DNA from: Lophium mytilinum
Taxonomy: Eukaryota; Ascomycota; Dothideomycetes; Mytilinidiales; Mytilinidiaceae
DNA length: 64,000 nt
Reading direction: 5' to 3'
Assembly (NCBI GenBank): GCA_010093605.1
Contig: MU004182.1
Span: forward strand, 1,149,032 to 1,213,031
Positions within the stretch are counted from its first letter, which is position 1. Every line of letters starts with the position of its first letter. The notes beneath the pieces are model-generated. The model saw only the letters and a list, made by a program, of their open reading frames with translations, was not told the DNA's origin and made no database searches. The translations under genes were made by a program, and so were the position numbers. Below, in pieces: positions 1 through 10,700 of this stretch.

Positions 1-1480
1 AGTAGCGGACCACGCTCCAGAGCGACTCGAGCGCGATGCGGGTGGAGATGAGCAAGGGGCGGAAGTAGCGGTCCATGACGGCGGCGAACAGGACGAGGGC
101 GACGCTGACCCAGGGCGCCCAGGCGCCGACGGCGTCGTGGTGCTCGCTTACGGGGTACATGCCGAGGAGGATCTCGTTGGAGACGACGGTGGTGACGAAG
201 ATTGCGGGGGAGAGGATGGCGCCGGCGATGGAGCCTAGGTAGATGCCAGCGGCGATGTATTTGGCGATGTGGTGCCGGAGGCTGCGCAGGCCGGTGGGTG
301 GTGATGGTTTGGGTGATGTGAGGTGGAACTTGTCGAGGAGCTTTTCTTGTCGGCTGCCTTCGAAGAGGACTTGGATCCATTGGCGACGGCCGGAGCTGAG
401 TACCTTGAAGAAGGCGTTGCGGACGGCGGCGGGACTGGAAAAGCTCGAAATTATACCGAAGATGCCGTAGAGAACTATGAAGATTAAGACTATCCAACTG
501 AAAGTCCAGAGCGACCAGACGCGGTCACTGCTACCGATTTGCCAGCTGATTTTACGCCCAATCCGTGCGACCATGTTGGAGCCAGACCTCATGGGAGATG
601 TTGGGGATAAGGTCGTGCAAAAATCGACACAATTACATTTCTTGAAAAGGGCATAGGTAAAGTCGTTTTCAAAACCCCAATCCGGACCAAAATTGCACTC
701 AGAATTCGAAGTCCTTGGACAGGCTGCGAATGACTGAAGTTCATCGAGATCGAACCTTTCGCCCCAGCCGTACATATAGATCCAGGCTGGTACGAGGCCT
801 ACAAAGATCAAGATGCCCCACCAGATGATGATAGCTTGTGCTCTGTGTCTACGTATTGTTGTTGACCAGTTGCTGTAGGTTTATTAGCTCGGCTCGTTGG
901 ACTCCCTGAGTGTCGTTGCATACAGAATAGGTGCTAGCATGATACCAGCTGCTGCCAGGATTGGGAAGATTCCAAGCAAATCTACATCGCCGTATTCCTT
1001 AGCCGAGTCAGCATCGCCTGGGCCAACGTTGAAGCGGTATTGAGCCAGCAATGCGAAAACGTGGATCACGGCGGTCGCCGAATAGGTCATTGTTGTGGCC
1101 AGAGCGGCCGTCGAGAGGAGAGTGTGTCGACGAAAAACAAGAGACAGAATTAGGAGCAGGTAGAAGAGAGCCCGAGGTAAAACATCGTACTGGCTAGATA
1201 TCGGATAGACACAAACTACGGGTATGCGGAAGGTCTCGTTGGAAAGCACGAAATCAGCCAGCTGGAACGCGGCCGTTACCCATTGATCAGCCGCACCAAA
1301 AGTGAGAGAAGCCACGTCATTCGGAAGGATTGTTAGATTGACGTTGTGGTGGTCCCCGGTTTTGGGATATGTGTATATGTTGACGTCCGCGTCGAAGCTC
1401 TGCTTGTATAAGGACCCATTCACCCAGCCAGTCGAACCAAGATATGTCCTGTTTGCAGCGACAAACGTCGAGTTTGGCAT
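1..1480 (-). CDS. Multipass membrane protein, 3' end outside window
   Basis: Two exons are visible: 1480-924 and 872 to the window edge. They are joined across a 51-nt intron (donor GTATGC, branch GCTAATA, acceptor CTACAG), which keeps the frame open to position 1, giving about 476 residues with the C-terminus missing. The N-terminal part has several N-glycosylation sequons (NST, NRT, NGS, NLT, NET), suggesting an extracytoplasmic segment. It is followed by hydrophobic segments (for example around LFYLLLILSLVF and LLGIFPILAAAGIMLAPIL), then further membrane spans in exon 2 (IIIWWGILIFVGLVPAWIY; WIVLIFIVLYGIFGII; AGAILSPAIFVTTVV). A Cys-rich loop (CNFGPDW...KKCNCVDFC) separates two spans. I do not recognise the family; it resembles the large group of uncharacterised fungal integral membrane proteins. 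The reading frame and intron are firm, the function is unknown. Confidence 0.75.
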
Positions 1481-2165
1481 GACCCTCGGCTGACCGGCGG
1501 CCGAATACTGCGGCTATATGTCGTATTTGATGGTGGAAGGGCGAGGGGGCCTGGATTTGGACATTTCGGGCGACGGAAGGAGAGATAGGAAGGAAGCGAA
1601 AGGCATCACGAAATGAAAAGCACGAACCATGACAGCCCTCAGCCCTTTGTAAGAGAGTGGTGACTCCTAACGTAACGGGTGCGCTAGCGTGCCAGAAACT
1701 CGGTGAAAACCTCGTAAAGCGTCGCGTCGTATTCTAAGCTCCTTCCCAGAACATATCTGGCGCAACGGCACATGGTTCGTGCTAACTCCTGAGAAACTTA
1801 AACCTCACCCGCACGATGTGAGAGGCTGCAAATGCTACAAGGAAGGGGCTACATTAGTGTGTTTTCTGGTGTGGTTAGTACTGACAATTGGGTGTCGTCT
1901 GTTGTCATGGCGGACCAAAGTTTGAGTGTAAGAAGATTAGGTACCAGCAAAAGGAATATGGTGGCACACCATGTGATCGAGGGTCCAATCCATACTTTTC
2001 TCATCCCCACCACACCGATATCGCATCACAACTACTGCAGCCTAGCCTTAAACAATAATTCAGTTGGTATTGTATTTGGTACCTTTTCCCATGGCACTCC
2101 AAACGCCGCATCAGCCTTAACACTGTTCTAAAACTCCAAAGCCGATTCCGTGCAGTCCCGCCCAT
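1481..2165. other. Intergenic, nothing recognised
   Basis: The upstream side of the membrane-protein gene and the downstream side of the Harbinger-like fragment meet here. I see only short open frames without domain-like content, and no repeat that matches elsewhere in the window. Confidence 0.5.
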
Positions 2166-2753
2166 TTACTCCTTATGATCGTGGATAAAGTTGTTCAATG
2201 CCGTCAACGCTTCGATGACCTCGTCCTTATTCACCTCAATGCCGTCACCGCCCTCCTCTCCTACTCGCGCGAACCCCTCCGCTCGACGCGAGTTGCGCCA
2301 CGTCTTTAACACGCGCCATTTGTTTTTGTTGGTGGTGGACTGTGAGGACTGCGTCCAGGAGGACGTAGGGACTTCGTCGTCTTCTTTCAGAGCGCGTAGC
2401 CATTCGACGACACCGAGGAAGATCCTATGTCTGTTAGGACGCTGAACGAGGAGATATGGGGTCTGTTGTCCATACTTCTTAATGATGTCCTCAGGATGAC
2501 CCCAGGATTGCGCGGCCTCTCTGAAGCTCGTCCCTTGGCCAGCAATGTCCAGGAAAATAAACAGACACTCCTCGATACTGATATCCTCGGCAGCGCTCAC
2601 GGGGGTCTTGTGCTCCATACACCAGTCAGCGAGCTGAACAAAGGTGATCTGATCCATGCGAGAGAAGTCGTAGAAGCGATTGGGCACGCCATTGAGCAGC
2701 GACAGCGAGCGGGACCTGCCGACTGGAATCGGCGACGCGGTTGGGCACTCCAT
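2166..2753 (-). CDS. Harbinger transposase N-terminal-like protein fragment
   Basis: A single-exon frame of 195 residues starting with ATG at 2753. Residues about 25-95 (FYDFSRMDQITFVQL...VSAAEDISIEECLFIFLDI...GTSFREAAQSWGHP) follow the pattern of the helix-turn-helix region that precedes the DDE domain in PIF/Harbinger-type transposase genes (R-M-D-x-x-x-F, V-S-x-E-E-x-L-x-x-F-L, then R-E-x-x-x-x-x-x-x-S). I believe this region is catalogued as DUF8040, from memory. The C-terminal half (KNKWRVLKTW, then an acidic tail ending FIHDHKE) does not look like a DDE catalytic domain, and none follows downstream. It may be a domesticated DNA-binding protein, a transposon remnant, or a solitary member of this fungal family. 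No terminal inverted repeats were seen. The similarity is by memory of the motif, so the call is moderate. Confidence 0.5.
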   Translation of the reverse strand: MECPTASPIPVGRSRSLSLLNGVPNRFYDFSRMDQITFVQLADWCMEHKTPVSAAEDISIEECLFIFLDIAGQGTSFREAAQSWGHPEDIIKKYGQQTPYLLVQRPNRHRIFLGVVEWLRALKEDDEVPTSSWTQSSQSTTNKNKWRVLKTWRNSRRAEGFARVGEEGGDGIEVNKDEVIEALTALNNFIHDHKE

Positions 2754-3630
2754 TCCTCCAGCAGTGGGCAGCTCAGAAGAGGCACGTAGACAGGTCGTGA
2801 GACTTATGGGCGCGCCATCTCACACCAAAAACACCTCCCCAAATCGGACGCACGCCAGCGGGGCCGGTTGCTTCTCACATGTGAAGCCTGCAGGGTCCTG
2901 AATGACATCAGCGGAGCCAGCCACTCTCCACCCCGCTCAGACACCCAGCGACTGGCACCACCTCAGCTTTCAGCTTGCTGCTTTTAAACTAGAGAGACAT
3001 CCTGACACGCTGGCCCGGCCCACTCGGCGCAGGCCCGCTGCATGCGGCACCCCTCAGGTCCGCCTGATGGTTGGTGGATGGCCGCCCTGCGATCGTCAGA
3101 TTACCGACAACCTCCCGATCGTCATGGTCATCCCACGCTCGACTTCACCGCCATACGTTCGTTTAGTTGACTACATCTCGGGGACTCCCGGCCCTAGAAT
3201 ATGATTGTGATCATCTCTGCGTCTGAGATGCAAGTTTCGGGTAGGTGAGGGGCTTGTACCACCTACCACAGTCGCAGGTGGGGAAACAGGAGGTGAGATT
3301 AGGCAGGTCGACGACATTGTGCAATTAGGGCGCAATATTGTTCTGGTAGTGAGCACTGTTTTCGAAAGGCTGTATGCGAACTCGCTATATTCACGTCTTT
3401 TGCCGATATTTGCCAGCTGAAGTACAGTCGTCCCATATCGTAGACTTGTATGTACAATAAAATTACATTCGTTGATTCGTAACCTATTAGTAAGATGGGA
3501 GTGTTAAAGACCAAGTTTATGCTACCCCTAATTTTGGCAGATTGTTAGGATCCCATCTCCGCGCTAGACCCCCTCTTGAATTGCACCTTGTCCTTGAACC
3601 AGTACACCGATTTTGCTCAGTTATGAAATG
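2754..3630. other. Intergenic, nothing recognised
   Basis: No frame here has domain-like content. The stretch separates the Harbinger-like fragment from the 3' end of the Zn2Cys6 gene and probably holds the fragment's promoter and the regulator's 3' UTR. Confidence 0.4.
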
Positions 3631-4896
3631 TCACACCAACCCCATCACCGGCACCTGCGAGTCCATCGCTGCCTCCCCTCGACAAGCCACAAGCAACATC
3701 CTCTCAAACACCCCCAGCTCGCCCTGGTTCTCCGGATCGAAAGCTCTCGCATACTGCCCATAAGTTGCCATACCTTTAGCAGCCCGCGTGCTCAACTCAG
3801 CCGCCCAGTCGCCGTCCTCAAGCTCCCATAGCTGCGGATCGACGGTGAAAGGCAGCCGATTAAGTGTCGGGCATTGGTTGCATACACCACCGTTGTTCAC
3901 GCACCACCAAGCGCCGCGGAGGAAGACGGACATCAAGACCGTCCGGCGGAGCGACTCGTAGAAGATCCACGACTGGTGCTCGCTCGGGAAGCTCATCGGC
4001 TCGGCGAAGGAACGGCGCCAGAGCTCAGCTGTCCACTTCTCCAGGACTGCGTTGTGCTTTTCAGCGACGTGGCGCTGGTCCAGCTCGCCGTCGAAGAGGC
4101 GGATGATTTGGTAGATCATGAGGGCTTGGACGGCGGCGAGGTGGTCTGGTAGGTTCCAGAACGAGGAGGACGATATTAGAGCTGAGATCTTGGCGCTGAT
4201 GGATTTGGAGATCGTGTTCTTGTTCCGTGGAGTCTTGAGGATGTAAAGGGCGGAGAGGGCGCAAGCGTCTTGGTATGCTACAGGCTCCCACTTTTCGTAG
4301 AGAGTTGGATGAATGAAGGGGGTGCTGCCCGCATATGCGAAGCTGCGGACATAGGTAGAGAGTTGCTCGATGACAAAATTGATTTGTAGATTGTTTAGTG
4401 AGCAAGGCTCCCAGATCTGTGGGGCTGGTGAGGGGAGGGTTGGTGTTTGATAGTGGCCCCAAGATGGACTCTGTGACTGCGAACCGTGCCGCGGAGACGG
4501 ATAAACGCTAGTTTCAGAGAATGAACGTTCAGCCCTAGAGAATGAGGATTCGACGCCCTCAACTGAGGGCCAACCGGGCTCAGGTGGCGTCCAAACTGAT
4601 TCGGAATCTGACGGTGTTATAAGGCGGCGTCTTCGGTCGGTTATTTCTGGAGATGTCTGGCGGACCACAACCTCTGCCTGACTTAATGCATCGCTAGCAT
4701 TTGCTCCGCGCTAAATAGTGTTAGCTACCTGTGGACGAGACCCTACTAGGTTGCATCGGTCAAGACTTGCATATTTACAAACTAGGCCTTTCGTGAAGCA
4801 TCGATTACAACATGGATACCCTAAATCGCAACGTCTTTTTGCTTTGACGCAGGCACCGCATGACTTTCGCCTTGTGGCCGATATGTAGCTGAGCAT
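3631..4896 (-). CDS. Zn2Cys6 transcription factor
   Basis: Two exons, 4896-4729 and 4677-3631, are separated by a 51-nt intron (CAG|GTAGCT ... AAGTCAG, phase 0), giving 404 residues. Exon 1 encodes the fungal binuclear zinc cluster, C-x2-C-x6-C-x5-C-x2-C-x6-C, from CGACVKAKRRC to CFTKGLVC at residues 13-40. This family binds DNA as nuclear regulators. The rest is a Ser/Pro-rich linker followed by an alpha-helical regulatory region (residues about 150-400) with the pattern common in small fungal regulators of metabolic or accessory clusters (YEKWEPVAYQDACALSALYI; WNLPDHLAAVQALMIYQIIRLFDG). The classic fungal_trans domain is not obvious. Nearest neighbours are the GH114 and MFS genes, but nothing shows that it regulates them. 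The call is firm for family, and the target genes are unknown. Confidence 0.88.
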
Positions 4897-6922
4897 GACT
4901 ATTCGGATAAGACCTCTTTCAAAGCTTTCGACCCGACGAGGATTGCGCTATTTCCTTTAATTCCGAGGTGGAGATGAACTAGAATAGAGGGTGGGGTAGC
5001 CTTCGACTCCAGGGTCTATCTATGTGGGAACGAGGTGCATGAACTTAAACAAGGTTAAAGCAGTCTGCTGGATGGGGTCGTCTTGCTGGATAGAGCGTGT
5101 GGAGTTTCGTGATGTGCTGACGGGGAGTTGAGAGTTATTTAGGGCGCATGAGTCGTGGTTTGAGACCAACCACATGCAGGCTAGCTAGCCTCGGAGTCAC
5201 ACAAAGTGGCAGAACACGAGTCCATGCGCTTACATGCAGTTCAACAGGTAGGAAGTTTCCATCCCGGTGTATTCCGGCGCTGTTTAGAGTTATTTCCAGA
5301 TTTTGCATTTGACCAGCTTGAACTACTGAGGTCATCCAGACGGCGGGCTGGTAAAATGCACTGCCACTTTCGTTTCAGGCCACACTACCTACGGAGTCCT
5401 TCCGGGAGCACTCCCTATTCGGCATAGTCATACTTCTTTATGTACGAGCTACAGGTCTCCATGCCGCCCAGTCAAACAATGTGCATCGAATTGGGACAAT
5501 CTCCCTCAGACAAAGTGCCATCGACGACCATTACCCGTTTAGCACACCTCCCATCTCTCTCAAGTGGGGACCAAAACTTGCATTTCGACCTACGACGATA
5601 GCATGGACATACTTTTGTTAGCGGGAGATGATGTTCAACACCTCTTTAGAATCCCATCGGCATTATGCTAAGTCCCGGAGTACTTGGCCTCATTTGTAGG
5701 CGGATAGCCGTCTCAAGCCACCGAAACCCTTTATACTACGACGCATGGATTAGATCCGTGCGTTGGTATGATGCTTCCTGATAGATATCCGTACATTCGT
5801 ACACCACTGCGTGAGGGTCCTCGCAGTGTTTTCAGCATTCTGAATAGGAGAGAAGTTGGGCATATTGGATACGTAATAAACTTTCGAGGCTGCCCCAGAC
5901 AGCGTCAACAGGGTGTACGCAGATTGGAAGTGCATCCGCTGCCCCTTGTGTCTGTTAGTACTTTGAAACCCCACAGACAGTTGCAGGCAAGTGTACGGAT
6001 GTCAATGGCATGACATTGTGGTGGAAATTCTATAGGCGATATAGGTTACATGGACGAGGCGCTTCGATTATAATTGAGTAGGATTCAGGATTCTCTTGGT
6101 AAAGCGCTATGGGTCATTTAGCGCGGGAAAATCTGTTACCAAAGTGGTCTTTGCGATAATCATCTAAGGACAGCGAAGCTGAAACAGAAGCCTTCTTATG
6201 GATGCAATTAAGCGAATATCCTAGTACGCTGCCCAGCAATTATTAGGAACCTCGTTCTACGGGGGGATTATAGCAATCTTCGCTAGGTAGGGATACATCT
6301 GTGCTTGCTGTTACAGTTGATGCGAATGAAAAAAGGCTTACTTAGGATCAAGTAGGTTGTAGAAGACAGGAAGAGAGCGATGAAGTTGTAAAGAAAGGTT
6401 ACGCGCCAACGCGAAGGGGACCCAAAAGGGATAGGCTACGTCTGTGCGACACCCCTTTAGGCCTTCAATCTCCGGCAGAGTCTGCAACTGACACCAGCGG
6501 CAGCACATTTCGTGGGGAAACGAAACAAACCCCATGTCAACTTGGCGTATTGCAAACAAGCGATGGCGTAAAAGAATCCTTCGAAGCTTTGCTCTCGTGT
6601 TTCTGGTGCTTTCATGGCGCAGTCAAGCCACAACATGCCAACCTCCATGGTTAGACCAGGACCAAGCGTGGGTGTAACCTCGCGTGCCTCGCTTTGCTAT
6701 GATCCATATGTGAATACCATCATGTATTTAGTTCACTATTGCCTCCGCCTCGATTTCTCGTCATTCCCTGCTGAGAACTCTCTCGTTTCATTCATTCAAC
6801 TGCCCACCTCACTTCAATAGCGATTCTGCGAATCGAACATCTCCTTCCTTTACATCCATATTTTACAAGAGCAATCTTCACTACATACTTTGTCTACACA
6901 TATCGTATCTCTTAGTCCCAAA
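4897..6922. other. 2 kb gene-free stretch containing a dispersed repeat
   Basis: No supportable gene. The short frames lack domain content and the base composition is uneven. It includes the repeat copy at 5793-5945 described separately. The right end, from about 6720, becomes pyrimidine-rich in front of the GH114 start and probably holds that gene's promoter and leader. Confidence 0.5.
5793..5945. repeat. Dispersed repeat, copy 1 (partner at 50254-50404)
   Basis: This segment aligns by eye over about 150 bp with 50254-50404 in the same orientation. Shared blocks include GTGAGGG(T/G)CCTCGCAGT, GAGAGAAGT, CGTCA(A)CAG followed by GG(T)TGTAC, and a terminal GCCCC. Many differences are C/T or G/A transitions. 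No coding potential or terminal repeats were recognised, so the class is unknown. Confidence 0.6.
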
Positions 6923-7865
6923 ATGCGGTCCTCTACCACTCTCGTTTGGGCTCTCGGGGCTACTCTTGCTATGGCGAGACCCACACACAAAACGACCACC
7001 GCCACCAAAGCGACCGCGACCGTCTGGCAACCTGCTGCAGGAAGTCAGCTCCAGATGATACTTTCCAAGACAATCGACACGTCCAAATCACTTGTGCCTG
7101 ACGTCGGCATCTTCGACGTCGACTTGTTCGACACTAGCAGCACTATCATTGCCGCTCTTAAGGCCAAGAACAAGAAGGTCATCTGCTACTTCAGCGCTGG
7201 TTCTTATGAGCCCAACCGGTCCGACTCCTCGGATTTCACATCCAGTGATCTTGGCAAGGTCATGGACGGCTGGCCAGATGAGAAGTGGCTAGATATTCGG
7301 ACGGCGAATGTCAAGAGCATCATGGCAAAGCGCATTCAGCTGGCTGCTGACAAAGGTTGCGACGGCATCGACCCTGACAACGTGGACGGTTTTGTAAGTA
7401 ACCGGCATTCGCTCTCCATGGCATTTCCTCTAGATCCTCCTTCGGACATAGCTAACGATACTCGGTGTGAAGGCCAACGACAGCGGGTTCAGCCTAAAAG
7501 CCTCCGATGCAACTACGTTCGTCAAGTACCTCGCTACCACCGCTAAGTCTAAGAACCTGGCTATCGGTTTGAAGAACGCCCTCGCTATCATCCCCGACGT
7601 AGTCGACTCCATCCAGTTTGCTGTCAACGAGCAATGCCATGAATACGACGAATGCGACGTCTATTCCGATCTGACCAACCAGGGCAAGCCTGTGTTCAAT
7701 GTCGAATATCCGGACTCCGCACCAAAAGTCAGCACGAGCGATCGCACGAAGTTTTGCGCTGCATATGATGGTGTTACGCTATCTACTACACTGAAGACGC
7801 TAGACCTTGATGGTTGGGTCGAGTTTTGCGACGGAACTACGGCAACGACTAGCACTCTCTCGTAG
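6923..7865 (+). CDS. Secreted GH114 endo-alpha-1,4-polygalactosaminidase-like hydrolase
   Basis: Two exons, 6923-7393 and 7473-7865, flank a 79-nt intron (GTAAGT ... GCTAACGATAC ... GAAG), giving 287 residues. The ATG at 6923 starts a classical signal peptide (MRSSTTLVWALGATLAMA), so the protein should be secreted. A short Thr/Lys-rich spacer leads into a GH114-type TIM barrel: WQPAAGSQLQM, DVGIFDVDLFDT, KKVICYFSAGSYEPNR, WLDIRTANV and GCDGIDPDNVDGF, where the last two carry the conserved aspartates of the family. The end contains a Cys-bearing segment (NEQCHEYDECDVYSDL). The family hydrolyses alpha-1,4-galactosamine polymers such as fungal galactosaminogalactan. Its length is normal for the family. 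A role in remodelling the fungus's own wall polymer is inference. Confidence 0.9.
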
Positions 7866-8047
7866 ATATGAGTGACTCTAGTGCAAGGCTGAATATCAAC
7901 AAGGTGGCGAAAAGGAAGCATCACTCTCTGTAAATTATGGAACTTTGGCTGCTCTGGCTGTAGTCCAACTTTCTTTCCGATTCTTGTATCATATCTTCAA
8001 TCAAAAGATGCTCCAACGGCTGGCGGCCGATTCCCAGAATCATCGTT

Positions 8048-9924
8048 TCAAAGTCGCAGCTGCGCAATAACGATAGCTGCGAATAGATACAAAGACTGTT
8101 AAATCAGTCAGCTTAGCACGACTCGAGTAAAATAAGGTAAGGGAATACCCACTGCAGATACAAAATAGGGAAGTCCTAGTCCGGCACCACCGATCTTGAT
8201 AGCCTGAACCCACAGCACAGTCATCAACGGCGCACCAACAAGCGCACCAAGCGACTTAGTCAGCATGACAAGACTGAAGTCCTGCGCATGCGTAGTCTCG
8301 TCTTGGAGCGCGATAAGCGGCGACTTTACCAGGGAGTATAAGAATACGGAGTTGGCCGAGCCAACGGCATAGATCATGAGAGCTTTATCAAGCGTCAGCA
8401 AGATCATACGAAGTATTCAGAGGGGGTTTAACGAATTTCCTTACAAGCCAAGAGCATCCAAATTTTGAATGACATCGCAATGCATAGCACTCCGAGAATA
8501 GAAACGAGAATACTGCACTTTACGCCGAGGAAGTTTAGTCGGTTTTCGGAGCCATGAATGGTCTTGCTCGCCATCGATGTCCGGATAACGCGAGGGACGA
8601 CGATGGTAAGGAGGAGGATGTTAATGGCAGCTTTGGCGGAGAGGAGGTAGCCAGCCTAAGAAGAGGAATAAACAGTTCAGTATCATGCAGATGCTAGATG
8701 ATGGGCCATCATACCTCTGCGAATCTCCACTCGTATCGTGCCGAGATGTACTGAACGAGAAGTCTCGTGTCTGAGCTGGCTAAGTTGGTCAGGAAATAGG
8801 ATGCTAGTATGATCTGAAAGTTACGCCGGCCGACGACTAGTCTTGCAAGCGTCTTCAATGTGTGTAAGATGCGGGTTAAGAATGACTTGGGGGTGTCGAA
8901 TGCGCTTGAAAAGTTGTCTGGGCCCGTTGGTCTGTCTCCTAGGAGAGGGCCAGTCTCTGCGTCGTTTGCGTCGACGACAAGAAGGGGTTTAACGGGAATC
9001 TGTGTTTTTTCCGGGAGGAAGTAGATCGTTATACTCGCCAACAGTAGTAGAGCAATCGCAACCCAGAAGGGCAGCCAAAGACTCTGGCTCATGGTGATGG
9101 AAGCTAACGATGGGCCGACAAATGAAACTACGTAGGTTGCGGAGCCTGTTGTTGGGAGGTGTTAGTGTATATAACACGTTCATAGGGACATGCTCGCACC
9201 TATGTATGAAAAGTAGGAAGCGCTTTCGATTCATCATTAGCACAAGCGCTGAGATATTCCAAAAGAGAGGGGTAGGATACCTTTGGACGTATTCTCTAGT
9301 CAAGGTTGCTGTAAGCGCATATATAGTAGATGACAAAACGCATTCATGACCAAGGATGCTTAGGAATGGACCCGCAATAATGGCTTTTGTCGGGAATATG
9401 TGATCAAAATTGCCTAGAAAACGCTCAACTTCTCTGTAACATAACCATCACCCGGATTGACACATACCTACGACCAGAACCCAAGAACACATGAACAGTC
9501 GAGTGGCCATGTTGAGCCACAGCACGAGTCGAACGCCGAACTTCTCCGCTAGGAAGCTGAACGGAATCGTTACAATGAAGTCCAAGGTAATCGTAGTTGC
9601 TTCCATAATACCTTGCAGCCATGCAAGCTTCTGCTGTACTTCATCAATCTTGCATAGCTTCTCTGGTACCGAGCTACCGGGTCCAAATTTGCTTGGATCA
9701 TGTTGCTTGTAATGGTCTTGACATAAACGCATTTCAATGACGCGGTTCAGTGGGAGATCATAAAGCCGATTAGCCATATGCGTGAAGACTAAAAGAAGCA
9801 ACAGGGTCCATATCGCTCGTTGAGAAGTTCGTCCGGATTTGAGCAGATCTTCCTGTGCTCCTGAGCTTTCTAGTGATCTGTCTAGGAGCCCATCATGCTC
9901 TTCAGCACCCTCACTTGGTACCAT
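8048..9924 (-). CDS. MFS transporter, seven exons
   Basis: Seven exons can be joined in frame: 9924-9468, 9413-9281, 9222-9200 (only 23 nt), 9145-8715, 8655-8445, 8382-8153 and 8095-8048, giving 510 residues. Introns are 54-63 nt with GT..AG ends. The last intron, with donor GTGGGT, restores a hydrophobic C-terminus (SLYLFAAIVIAQLRL); reading through it would instead end the protein early. Hydrophobic spans recur throughout (TSQRAIWTLLLLLVFTHMA; FGVRLVLWLNMATRLF; LPFWVAIALLLLASITIYF), and a central cytoplasmic loop (PEKTQIPVK...DTPKSFLTR) separates the two halves. This is the general fold of fungal major facilitator permeases or efflux pumps. The substrate cannot be told from sequence. Confidence 0.85.
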
Positions 9925-10049
9925 GATTAGGACAAGATATGTCCGAAGCAGATGCCCGGAGAAGGATTGACGTGCTATTAGTGTCTTCGACTTATGATTT
10001 GCGTCGAGACTCTCTTAGGGGGCAAATATGTCAATGGTAGCGAGTGCAC

Positions 10050-10590
10050 TCGAAATGAGAAGGACGCGTCCAGAAGGGGGAGATGAATGTCTTGAAGCAT
10101 GCTGTACTTATCAAGGTTATGATTGCTAGCAAAGGGCATCTAAAACGTCAAGGATTATACCACTTGGGCATTTAAAACTCCTGGCAAAGCTATCTAAGAG
10201 TTAGCAAGAATCATTCTTACAGCAATGCGGGTTGCTATTGGTATCAGATCCAACAATGATTGAGACTTGAGTTCCCATTGCTATGGCATCGTCAAGGAAA
10301 GGGCCCGTAACTCTCTCTCAGGATACTCGTAAGCTGTGACAGTGTTTCAGCCTTGCCGCCACAAGGCACTCAGCATGCCTCCCCAATACCTTCTATTTAA
10401 TATGTTATTTAAACACGCTATAACTAATTTTGATTAGGTTCAAAACGGTTCGGTCACCTTCACCGGGTTTAGACGTGCGGTATTGAATTGCTTAAGAGAT
10501 ACAGAGTCTGCATCGTACGTCCCGCCTCCTCCGCAAATCATCCTCTGTACCACGGAGACTTCTTATAGACGTCCAATTTAGCAGATCACA
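10050..10590. repeat. Old direct duplicate of the HET gene 5' flank, copy A
   Basis: This stretch aligns by eye, with gaps, to 12400-12985, in the same orientation. Shared blocks in the same order are GAAGGACGCGTCCAG, GGGCATCTAA, ACTTGGGCAT(T/G)TAAAACTC, ACTCTCTCT, AGTG(T/C)TTCAGCCTT, GCACTCA(G/C)CATGCCTCC, CCTTCTA, TCGGTCA and GCGGTATTG. Copy B runs into the start of the HET gene at 12864. Copy A has no open HET frame. The SRPK-like kinase gene lies between the copies. Confidence 0.7.
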
Positions 10591-10700
10591 GTCATTGACA
10601 GCAACAAGCGCCAAGCCGGTATTGTCTGAGCAGCTTTCACCGCTCTTGATTTACGGGATTGGGTCACACTGAAAATAGACGGTTTTCCCACAGTGCGCTT

